DNA of 64,000 nt from Pseudooceanicola aestuarii (GTDB lineage: Bacteria; Pseudomonadota; Alphaproteobacteria; Rhodobacterales; Rhodobacteraceae): NCBI RefSeq assembly GCF_010614805.1, contig NZ_JAAFZC010000001.1:2334001-2398000 (forward strand), in the 5' to 3' direction. The translations under genes and the position numbers were made by a program. Below are positions 57,416 through 64,000 of the stretch, piece after piece. Position 1 is the stretch's first letter, and each line of letters opens with the position of its first letter. The notes beneath the pieces were generated by a model, which was not told the DNA's origin, did not search any database, and worked only from the letters and a program-made list of their open reading frames with translations.

Positions 57416-58342
57416 TCAGCCGCTGGCGGCGGCGGCGGGCTGCGTCGCGGCGCCGCCATGCTCGATCGCGTAGCGCGCGGTGGCCGCGATGCCGCCTAAA
57501 GGGAACATGTGCAACTGTTCGAACAATTGCCCCGGACCCACGGCCCCGGCGGCGGCCAGATCGTCCAGAACCTCCGTCGGGTCATAGGGCAGCAGCAGCT
57601 TCGTCACGTCCATGGCGCGTTTTTGCAGCACTTTCAGCGACGGGCCGACGCCGCAGGCTATGGCGAACCGGATCAACGTCTGCAATTTCGCCGGGCCCGC
57701 GATGCCCAGGTGGATCGGCAGGTCGATCCCTTCGGCGCGCAACCGGGTCGCCCAATCCAGCACCGGCGCCGCGTCAAAGGCGAATTGCGTGGCAATCGCC
57801 ATCTGCGCGTCGCTGCGATTGGCCATCGCCTGTTTCCAGTGCAGCGCCTCCATGACCAGGGCGTCGCCGCCGTCGGGGTCGATGTCACGGTTGCCTTCGG
57901 GGTGACCGGCGACATGCAGGCGGCGGAACCCGGCGCGGTCGAACAGCCCGGTTTCGATCATTTGCATGGAGGAATGGAAATCGCCCGCCGGTTCGGCAAT
58001 CCCGCCGGCAAGCAGAAGCGCCTGATCCACGCCGGCCTCCCCCTGATAGCGGGCGATCCAATCGCCCAGCGTGGCGGCATTCGGGATCGACCGGGCGGGG
58101 AAATGGGGCATGACCTCGAAGCCCTGTTCCGCGATGCGGCGGGCTGTGGCGATCATGTCGTCGATGGGCGTGCCGTCGATATGGGCGATGTAGACACGGG
58201 TGCCACGGGGCAGGAGGGTGCGGAAATCCTCGACCTTGGCGGCGGTGCGGGGCATCACCTCGATCGAGTAGCCTGCCATTGTGGTGCCGGATCCGGCGGC
58301 AGGGGCGGTTGCATCGCGGCGCTTGAATTGCAGCAGGCCCAT
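57416..58342 (-). CDS. Methylenetetrahydrofolate reductase-like protein
   Basis: This 308-residue flavin-barrel protein is of the MTHFR superfamily, probably interconverting methylene- and methyl-THF. It has SIEVMPRTAAKVEDFRTLLPRGTRVYIAHIDGTP, FEVMPHFPARSI and FHVAGHPEGNRDI-like segment LHVAGHPEGNRDIDPDGG, then QFAFDAAPVLDW and IHLGIAGPAKLQTLIRFA. It differs from MetF proper and matches the type found with corrinoid methyltransfer genes. GGAGG precedes the ATG. Confidence 0.85.
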   Translation of the reverse strand: MGLLQFKRRDATAPAAGSGTTMAGYSIEVMPRTAAKVEDFRTLLPRGTRVYIAHIDGTPIDDMIATARRIAEQGFEVMPHFPARSIPNAATLGDWIARYQGEAGVDQALLLAGGIAEPAGDFHSSMQMIETGLFDRAGFRRLHVAGHPEGNRDIDPDGGDALVMEALHWKQAMANRSDAQMAIATQFAFDAAPVLDWATRLRAEGIDLPIHLGIAGPAKLQTLIRFAIACGVGPSLKVLQKRAMDVTKLLLPYDPTEVLDDLAAAGAVGPGQLFEQLHMFPLGGIAATARYAIEHGGAATQPAAAASG

Positions 58343-58368
58343 GGCTGCCTCCGGTGTTGGTGCGAGCG

Positions 58369-58665
58369 TCAGTCGCGCCCGTCGTTGGCGATCAGGGCTT
58401 TGAGGCGGTCCCGATCATATTCCGCGTCCAGCCGCGCGATTTCCCGCGCGGCGATCTCCTGTGCCTCACCCTCGACGGCAAAGGGCGTGCCCTTGCGCCA
58501 TTCGGCGAGGTAGGCGTCGGTCTCCGTGTCGCCCGTCTTCATCGCGGCCCGGTCGATCGCCTGTTCAAAGCGTTCGGGCAGCACGGCCTTGGCCGCGCGC
58601 CGCCCCTTGCCGACGATCACCTGGGCGGGAATGTCGCGCCAGTAGACAATGGTGACGTCGGGCAT
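58369..58665 (-). CDS. Virulence-factor-family small protein
   Basis: This 98-residue protein begins MPDVTIVYWRDIPAQVIVGKGRRAAKAVLPERFEQAIDRAAM, matching the small 'virulence factor' domain family that in Rhodobacteraceae accompanies one-carbon methyltransfer genes. The name is historical; no virulence role is implied. The rest is charged and helical. The ATG at 58665 follows GAGGA. It is the first gene of the three-gene unit ending at 56282; spacing to the MTHFR-like gene is 26 nt. Confidence 0.82.
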   Translation of the reverse strand: MPDVTIVYWRDIPAQVIVGKGRRAAKAVLPERFEQAIDRAAMKTGDTETDAYLAEWRKGTPFAVEGEAQEIAAREIARLDAEYDRDRLKALIANDGRD

Positions 58666-58943
58666 GGGAAAGTCCTCTCGCTTGGGAATCGTGATACGCG
58701 GTTTGTACTGGGAGCAAAGGTCCGTTTTCGACACCTTTGCGCAGGGTGGCGACCTTTGCCCGCACCGGGGTGCTTCGGCAAGCCCCCCATATGGTGCTGC
58801 GGCGTCACGCCCTGCGTAATTTCGGGACATTGCCTGTCTTTGGCCGCGTTTGAGACACGCGGTGCGGCTAGACTGGGGCGATCCGGGGGGATTCGGTCTG
58901 CGCCAAAGCGCGGGCCGACACTGCAAGCAGAGCCGTTAGCGCC

Positions 58944-59150
58944 ATGACACAGACATCCAAATCGCAGAAAGAGGCGATCGCCGAATTGCTGCAACGTCGC
59001 GAGAACGCCCAGCAACAGGCGATGGCGCGGGCGGAACTCCTGTCGCCGACTCCCGGCATCTGGGCCGATCCGGTGCAGGATTTCCTGTACCGCTCCCTTC
59101 GGACTGCACGCCGCCGGACAGAAGATCCGCGCGAGCCGCGTCCGGGTTAA
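58944..59150 (+). CDS. Small hypothetical protein (68 aa)
   Basis: This 68-residue reading frame is hydrophilic and helical ([29 protein letters not shown]), ending [13 protein letters not shown]. There is no clear ribosome site and no family is recognised. It is convergent with rlmE, overlapping its stop by 4 nt, in a gap that otherwise holds nothing. It could be spurious. Confidence 0.4.
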   Translation: MTQTSKSQKEAIAELLQRRENAQQQAMARAELLSPTPGIWADPVQDFLYRSLRTARRRTEDPREPRPG

Positions 59151-59911
59151 AGCGGCTGCGCCTCGTTGTCGAAATCCTCGCCCGGCGCGTCCTCAGCCCC
59201 GCGAAAGCCGGTGGCCACCACGAATTTCTCCGAACTGTCCGAACGGGAGGCTGGCGGTTTCACATTCGCCACCTTGGTGAATTTCTGCTTCAGCAGCTTC
59301 TGCAATTCCCCCTCCGCGCCCCCTGCCAGAACCTTGGCGACAAATGTGCCGCCCTCGTCCAGCACGTCGAAGGCGAGGTAGGCGGCGGCCTCGCACAGGG
59401 AGATGATGCGCAGGTGGTCGGTCTGCTTGTGCCCCGAAGACGACGCGGCCATGTCCGACATCACCACATCCGCACGCCCGCCCAGCCAGGCCTTCACCTG
59501 GTCATCGGCGCCGTCGGCCATGAAATCCAACTGGTGCACCTCGGCGCCGGGGATCGGATCGACCTCCTGCAAATCGACGCCGATGATCCGGCCCTGCGCC
59601 TTGCCCTTCTTTTCGCCCAGCGAGTTGATGCGCGGCACGGCCACCTGAATCCAGCCGCCGGGCGCGCAGCCCAGATCGACCACCCGCGCGCCGGGCACGA
59701 GAAAGCGGAACTTGTCGTCCAGCTCCATGATCTTGAACGCGGCGCGACCCCGGAAACCTTCGGCCTTGGCGCGCATCACATAGGGATCGTTCAACTGCCG
59801 TTGCAGCCAGCGGGTGGAGGACAGCTTGCGCCCGCGGGCGGTCTTGACCTTGACGGTCAGATCGCGCTGTCCACGCCCGGAGGTATTCTTGCTACCCGGT
59901 TTCTTCGCCAT
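59147..59911 (-). CDS. rlmE: 23S rRNA (uridine-2'-O-)-methyltransferase RlmE/FtsJ
   Basis: RlmE 2'-O-methylates a uridine in the 23S A loop. The 254-residue protein has a basic N-terminal extension ([21 protein letters not shown]), then [29 protein letters not shown] (catalytic Lys), [15 protein letters not shown] (SAM site), [19 protein letters not shown] (catalytic Asp) and [17 protein letters not shown] (Lys). The start is ATG 59911. It follows the ppx/gppA gene on the same strand. Confidence 0.94.
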   Translation of the reverse strand: MAKKPGSKNTSGRGQRDLTVKVKTARGRKLSSTRWLQRQLNDPYVMRAKAEGFRGRAAFKIMELDDKFRFLVPGARVVDLGCAPGGWIQVAVPRINSLGEKKGKAQGRIIGVDLQEVDPIPGAEVHQLDFMADGADDQVKAWLGGRADVVMSDMAASSSGHKQTDHLRIISLCEAAAYLAFDVLDEGGTFVAKVLAGGAEGELQKLLKQKFTKVANVKPPASRSDSSEKFVVATGFRGAEDAPGEDFDNEAQPL

Positions 59912-59994
59912 GATCACACCTTCCGGTCCCGCTGTATCTCGGGGGCATACAGGCGGCGGGGCCGGTTGCAAAGCCCCGCACACCCCGCGACGGT

Positions 59995-61107
59995 TCAGAA
60001 CGGCACGTCTTCCAGCACGCCATCCGCGCTCATCTGCGCATAAAGAAGCCCCTCCCGCAGGCCGCGATCCGCGACTGACAGCCGATCCGTCGGCCAGCAG
60101 CGCAGCAGGGCTTGCAGGATCGCGGCACCCGACATGATCAGCGCCTGCCGGTCCTGTCCGATGCGCGGATCACGCCGCCGTCCCACCGGCCCCATCGTCA
60201 GGTAGGAGCGGATCACCCGGTCGATCTGGTCCGAGGTCATGCGCAACCCGTCAACCTTGGTCCGGTCATAGCGTTTCAACCCCAGATGCGAGGCCGCGAC
60301 CGTGGTGACCGTGCCGGAGGTGCCGACGATCTGGAATCCGTCGCGGGCCTGTTCGTCCTTGTAGGGCGCGAATTCCTCAAGGCTTTCCTCGAAAAACCAC
60401 GACATCAGCGCGAACCGGGCGCTGTCGTCCTCGACGTCGCGGAACTGGTCGCGCAGGGTGGCCACACCCAGCGGGACGGAGATCCAGTCGACGACCTTGG
60501 CGGCGGGAAAGGGGCTTTCGGTCGGGTGGAACCCGGCGTGCAGCCGCATGATCGCCTTGGGCCGGTCACGCTTGGGCACAGAGGAGATGTCGATCCACAC
60601 CAATTCGGTGGAGCCGCCGCCGATATCGACCACCAGCAATTGCTCCGTCTTGGTGGAGACAAGCGGCGCGCAGGAAATCACGGCCAGCCGGGCTTCTTCT
60701 TCCGGTTGAATGATCTCCAGCTTCAGAGCGGTTTCCCGCTCCACCTCCCGGATGAAGGCATCGGCATTGGTCGCGCGGCGGCAGGCCTCCGTCGCGACCA
60801 GGCGCATGCGTTTGACGTTGTGGCGGCGCAGCTTCTGCTGACAGATGCGCAAGGCCTGAACGGTGCGCGTCATCGACGCCCGGCTTAACCGGCCGGAACG
60901 TTCCAGACCCGCGCCCAGTTGCACGGATTTGGAGAAGCTGTCGACCACATGAAACTGACTGCCCTTTGGCTGGGCAATCAACATGCGGCAGGAATTGGTG
61001 CCCAGGTCCAGCGCAGCATAAAGCTCCGATGGATCGGGCAGTTTCGGCGCGGGGGTTGCCACCGGTTTCGGGAACGCGCCCGCACCCTTGGGACGCCTGG
61101 GCGCCAT
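59995..61107 (-). CDS. Ppx/GppA-family phosphatase
   Basis: This 370-residue ASKHA phosphatase acts on polyphosphate or pppGpp. It has [69 protein letters not shown] and [12 protein letters not shown]. The N-terminal ~30 residues are basic and Pro-rich. ATG 61107 is chosen because GGAGGG lies 8 nt upstream; an earlier ATG at 61122 is possible. It is transcribed toward rlmE with 83 nt between. Confidence 0.92.
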   Translation of the reverse strand: MAPRRPKGAGAFPKPVATPAPKLPDPSELYAALDLGTNSCRMLIAQPKGSQFHVVDSFSKSVQLGAGLERSGRLSRASMTRTVQALRICQQKLRRHNVKRMRLVATEACRRATNADAFIREVERETALKLEIIQPEEEARLAVISCAPLVSTKTEQLLVVDIGGGSTELVWIDISSVPKRDRPKAIMRLHAGFHPTESPFPAAKVVDWISVPLGVATLRDQFRDVEDDSARFALMSWFFEESLEEFAPYKDEQARDGFQIVGTSGTVTTVAASHLGLKRYDRTKVDGLRMTSDQIDRVIRSYLTMGPVGRRRDPRIGQDRQALIMSGAAILQALLRCWPTDRLSVADRGLREGLLYAQMSADGVLEDVPF

Positions 61108-61403
61108 GGTTGCGCCCTCCATTTCGAGTTGAGTTCAGGGTAGCCGCTTGCCACCGGATAGGCAAGCATGCGGCGGGTGCCGCGCGACGGTTGGCGAGAA
61201 GTGGCAGGGCCTGGCGGCGCGCGCGGGGGGGCCTTGAAATCATGGGCCGGCGACAGGGCAGCACCGGGGCCCGCCTCCGGGTTCGGCAATGCACAACTGC
61301 GCGGCATCTTTGCGCGAGACCGCACGGAAAAGGGCCCGCGCCAGGCGCGGGCCCCCAATCAGGTCATGCAGTCCAAAGTCCTGCATATCAAAAGCGTGGC
61401 CGA

Positions 61404-62603
61404 TTACTCGGCGGGCTCGTATTCGGGCATGGACTTCAGTTCGTCCTCGGCCATGGCGAGGTAGACGACCACTTCGTCACCACCGTCCTGGCGCAGGATG
61501 TCCAGATCGTCCAGGGCCAGGGCCACCGGCTTCTCGCCAATGCCCAGGAAACCACCCACGTCGATCACGGCGTCCTGGATCTGGCCGTCGCTGGTCAGCA
61601 CCAGTTCGGAGATTTCGCCGATCCATTCGTCGTTGCTGTCATAGACGCGCGCGCCTTCCAGGTCTTCGGCGGTCAGTTGTTCCATCTCGGCGGCGGCAAA
61701 GCCGTCACGGCTCATCGTTTCGGTATCGGCCGGCTCCTCGGTCGCGGTGGTCGCGGCCATGTCGGTGTCGGTGGCTTGCGTTTCACCGTCCTCGACCTGT
61801 GCGTCGGCCATGGCGTCGCCTTCACCGTCGGCATCGGTCGTGGCCGTCGCCTCGGCATTGGCTTCGATCTGCGCGTCCTCGGCCGGGGCCTCGGTCGTGG
61901 ATTCAGCCATCTCGTCCAGCTCTGCCTCGGTATCGGTGGCATTGGTTTCGGCGGCGATCTCGTCACCGGCCTCTTCCAGTTCCTCACCAGCGGCGGCGGC
62001 CGTGTCTTCCATGGCCTGGCCTGCGGCCTCGGCGCCATCCTCGGCGGCATTGCCCAGGTTTTCGGCGGTGCGCTCGACGTCGTCGGCAGCCTCGTCCATG
62101 GCGGCACCGGTGGCGGCGGCGGTGTCGCGCGCCTCGGTCTCCATGGTGTCGCCGGCATTGGCTGCGCGCTCATCCATGTTGAATTCCGGTGCGTTCTCCA
62201 GCTGATCGGCAGACGCGTTCACGACCAGGAAGAAATCGTTGTCGTCATCGCCGGTAGAGGCATCGGACTTGAACTCGATCTCCGACAGGGTGATGCCGAC
62301 CTGGCGCTCACCGATGCCCAGGAAGCCACCGATATCGACCAGCACGGTCTGCACGTTGCCGTCGCGGTCCATGATCACGTCGTTGATCTCGCCGATGTCT
62401 TCCCAATCCTGGGAGGCACCGTCGACCTCGGCCGCGTCATTGGCCTGCTCGGCGGCGTAGACGCGCATGCCGATGAAGTCCGAAGCCCGGACCATCTGCT
62501 GTTCGGCCTGGCCGACAAACGGGGTCTGGGTGTCCTGAGCGATGGCGGGGGCGCCGGCGATGCTGGCGGTGACCAATGCGGTTGTAAGAAGCAGCTTTTT
62601 CAT
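61404..62603 (-). CDS. Exported protein with two PRC-barrel domains and an acidic linker
   Basis: This 399-residue protein has a signal peptide (MKKLLLTTALVTASIAGAPAIAQ, cut near residue 22), a first PRC barrel (about 38-130, with VLVDIGGFLGIGER), a long Ala/Glu/Asp/Thr-rich, probably disordered region (about 140-295), and a second PRC barrel (about 300-395, with AVIDVGGFLGIGEK). The two barrels arose by internal duplication. It is predicted periplasmic or surface-located, of unknown role. GGAG precedes the ATG. It is divergent from pdxA. Confidence 0.85.
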   Translation of the reverse strand: MKKLLLTTALVTASIAGAPAIAQDTQTPFVGQAEQQMVRASDFIGMRVYAAEQANDAAEVDGASQDWEDIGEINDVIMDRDGNVQTVLVDIGGFLGIGERQVGITLSEIEFKSDASTGDDDNDFFLVVNASADQLENAPEFNMDERAANAGDTMETEARDTAAATGAAMDEAADDVERTAENLGNAAEDGAEAAGQAMEDTAAAAGEELEEAGDEIAAETNATDTEAELDEMAESTTEAPAEDAQIEANAEATATTDADGEGDAMADAQVEDGETQATDTDMAATTATEEPADTETMSRDGFAAAEMEQLTAEDLEGARVYDSNDEWIGEISELVLTSDGQIQDAVIDVGGFLGIGEKPVALALDDLDILRQDGGDEVVVYLAMAEDELKSMPEYEPAE

Positions 62604-62885
62604 GACTGAAGCTCCGATCCTTTCCGTTGTGCGGTCGCGAAGACCGCGCGGTGTATTCTGCGGCGGCAAGGCGCCGCTTGTATGAGGGAGCAACAGGCGA
62701 AAGGCGGCTGAGGTTCCGGCTCCGCTCACAGGAATTTTTCGGCGAGAGGCGGGAACTTTCGACCCGGTGTTCGCGTTCGCGCGGACGCTGTGATCCCGGG
62801 GCAATCCTGGCGTCCGACGGTGGGGGCGCTGCACGAAAGAGAGAGGGGGGGTGGCGTCCGGCCCCGGCGGGATTAAGGTGGCGCC

Positions 62886-63905
62886 ATGATACAGCCCCAG
62901 CACCGTCCCGACCTGCCGATGCCGCCCCTGGCCGTCACCCTGGGCGATCCCGCCGGGATCGGCCCCGAAATCGCCCTGCGCGCCGTGTTGCGCCCCGACG
63001 CGCCGCCCTGCCTGCTGATCGGTCAGCGGGCCGTGGCGGAACGGGCGCGCGACCTGGTGGCGCCGGGCGCGCGGATCGCCGTCGTCGAAACGCCCGAGTC
63101 CCGGACAGGGACCGATCTGCACCTGCTGGACATCGCCCCCGACGGCCCGCCGCCCGCCTATGGCGCGGTCAGCGCCAGCGCCGGACAGGCCGCCCATGAT
63201 GCCATCCGCGCCGCCATCGCGCTGGCCTTGCAGGACCGGGTGGCCGGCATCGTGACCGCGCCCATCCACAAGGAGGCGTTGTCGGCTGCCAACGTGCCTT
63301 TTCCCGGTCACACGGAAATGCTGGCCCATCACGCGGGCGGGGCCAGGGTGGCGATGATGCTGGCCAATGACGATCTGCGCACGGTCCTGGTGACGATCCA
63401 TGTCTCGCTGCGGGCGGCGATCGAACAGGCGGATTTCGACGCCCAGATGCGCGCCATCCGGCTGGCCGAGGCCGGGTGCCGGGCGTTTGGCGTGGCCGCG
63501 CCGCGCGTGGCGGTGGCCGGGCTGAACCCCCATGCCGGAGAGGGCGGGCTGTTCGGTCGCGAGGAAATCGAGATCATCGCCCCCGCCATCGCCGCGGCCC
63601 GTGCGGAGGGGATCGACGCCAGCGGCCCCTGGCCCGGCGATACCGTCTTCATGCAGGCGCGGCAGGGGAAGTTCGACGTCGTGGTGGCGCAATATCACGA
63701 CCAGGGGCTGATCCCGGTCAAGTATCTGGGCCTGGAAAACGGGGTGAACGTGACCCTTGGCCTGCCCTTCATCCGCACCTCGCCGGATCACGGCACCGCC
63801 TTCGACATCGCGGGCCGGGGGATCGCCGATCCTGCCTCCATGATCGCGGCGCTGACCCAGGCGCGGCGCCTTTGGGAGGCCCGGCTGCCCCTGGAGGACG
63901 CCTGA
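62886..63905 (+). CDS. pdxA: 4-hydroxythreonine-4-phosphate dehydrogenase PdxA
   Basis: PdxA oxidises 4-phosphohydroxy-L-threonine in the vitamin B6 pathway. The 339-residue enzyme has LAVTLGDPAGIGPEIALRA, the metal-site histidines in TAPIHKEAL and PFPGHTEMLAHHAG, VAVAGLNPHAGEGGLFGREE and VVAQYHDQGLIPVKYLGLENGVNVTLGLPFIRTSPDHGTAFDIAG. The ATG at 62886 follows AAGGTGG. The usual partner rsmA (ksgA) is not visible in the remaining 95 bases. Confidence 0.95.
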   Translation: MIQPQHRPDLPMPPLAVTLGDPAGIGPEIALRAVLRPDAPPCLLIGQRAVAERARDLVAPGARIAVVETPESRTGTDLHLLDIAPDGPPPAYGAVSASAGQAAHDAIRAAIALALQDRVAGIVTAPIHKEALSAANVPFPGHTEMLAHHAGGARVAMMLANDDLRTVLVTIHVSLRAAIEQADFDAQMRAIRLAEAGCRAFGVAAPRVAVAGLNPHAGEGGLFGREEIEIIAPAIAAARAEGIDASGPWPGDTVFMQARQGKFDVVVAQYHDQGLIPVKYLGLENGVNVTLGLPFIRTSPDHGTAFDIAGRGIADPASMIAALTQARRLWEARLPLEDA

Positions 63906-64000
63906 CGGCAGCCACCGGGGGCATTCTGCGGGCGCCGCCTCGCCCGGATTGGGCACAGCGGCTTGCAGCCCGACGGACGGTTCCGCGCGGGACTGGCCCG

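Noticed and set aside
61404..63956. An 850-codon open frame on the minus strand spanning the PRC-barrel gene and all of pdxA
   Set aside because: Only the part from 62603 downward has a signal peptide, ribosome site and PRC domains. The rest is antisense to the clearly real pdxA and has low-complexity Arg/Gly composition typical of GC-rich antisense frames.

Overview
The window is a GC-rich chromosomal segment from an alphaproteobacterium, most likely a Rhodobacteraceae (roseobacter-type) organism. Evidence for this is the gene order erpA-dgt-(insert)-argS-SPOR-nagZ-scpA-scpB, the order merR-ihfA-fabH-plsX-rpmF-yceD / bamE-olsB, a DksA that keeps only one zinc-finger cysteine, a bacterial phosphatidylcholine synthase, an ornithine-lipid acyltransferase and a TRAP transporter. 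Almost everything is chromosomal housekeeping. I found no insertion sequence, prophage, CRISPR array or rRNA. Two tRNAs are present: Pro-GGG and Gly-CCC.

Layout. 1-0.75 kb: tail of a TRAP permease. 0.9-3.6 kb: cytochrome c maturation operon ccmA-B-C-D-G with overlapping stops and starts. 3.6-6 kb: SDR, EamA transporter and a methyltransferase. 6-9.9 kb: aconitase AcnA, divergent from a secreted DUF1223 protein. 10-11.9 kb: LpxL-like acyltransferase and an EamA transporter. 12-16.3 kb: a minus-strand unit running MoxR ATPase, GNAT, DUF2927 lipoprotein, 55-aa membrane protein, VWA protein. 16.5-19 kb: dksA, flavin monooxygenase, exonuclease III. 19.3-22 kb: the most unusual locus, a protein built of eight 20-residue repeats, an unrecognised 357-aa protein and an EamA exporter, the last two translationally coupled. 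22-32.9 kb: erpA, dgt, a CPA-type antiporter, pcs, argS, SPOR, nagZ, scpA, scpB and a 66-aa basic protein. 32.9-37.7 kb: MFS carrier, double-length dCTP deaminase, thiolase plus OB-fold partner, tandem STAS-like protein. 37.8-45.8 kb: tRNA-Pro, merR, ihfA, fabH, plsX, rpmF, yceD, bamE, olsB and an ABC-F ATPase. 45.9-48.6 kb: AbrB-family membrane protein, cupin, MaoC-like hydratase, tRNA-Gly. 48.6-58.7 kb: corrinoid-protein activator (RACo-like), guaB, a minimal cheY-like/cheA/cheW operon, glucokinase, then methyl-THF methyltransferase, MTHFR-like protein and a virulence-factor-family protein. 59-64 kb: rlmE, ppx/gppA, a duplicated PRC-barrel protein, pdxA.

How the genes work together. Several blocks are functional modules: heme delivery and thiol chemistry for c-type cytochromes; envelope lipid supply (FabH and PlsX feeding acyl-phosphate, LpxL-like, Pcs, OlsB, BamE); condensin loading and wall recycling; folate/corrinoid one-carbon transfer split over two places; and chemosensory signalling without a visible receptor. 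The repeat-protein locus is the best candidate for an undescribed system. A precursor or scaffold of near-identical repeats, with no signal peptide, precedes a helical protein of unknown function and a small-molecule-type exporter. Functions there are inference only.
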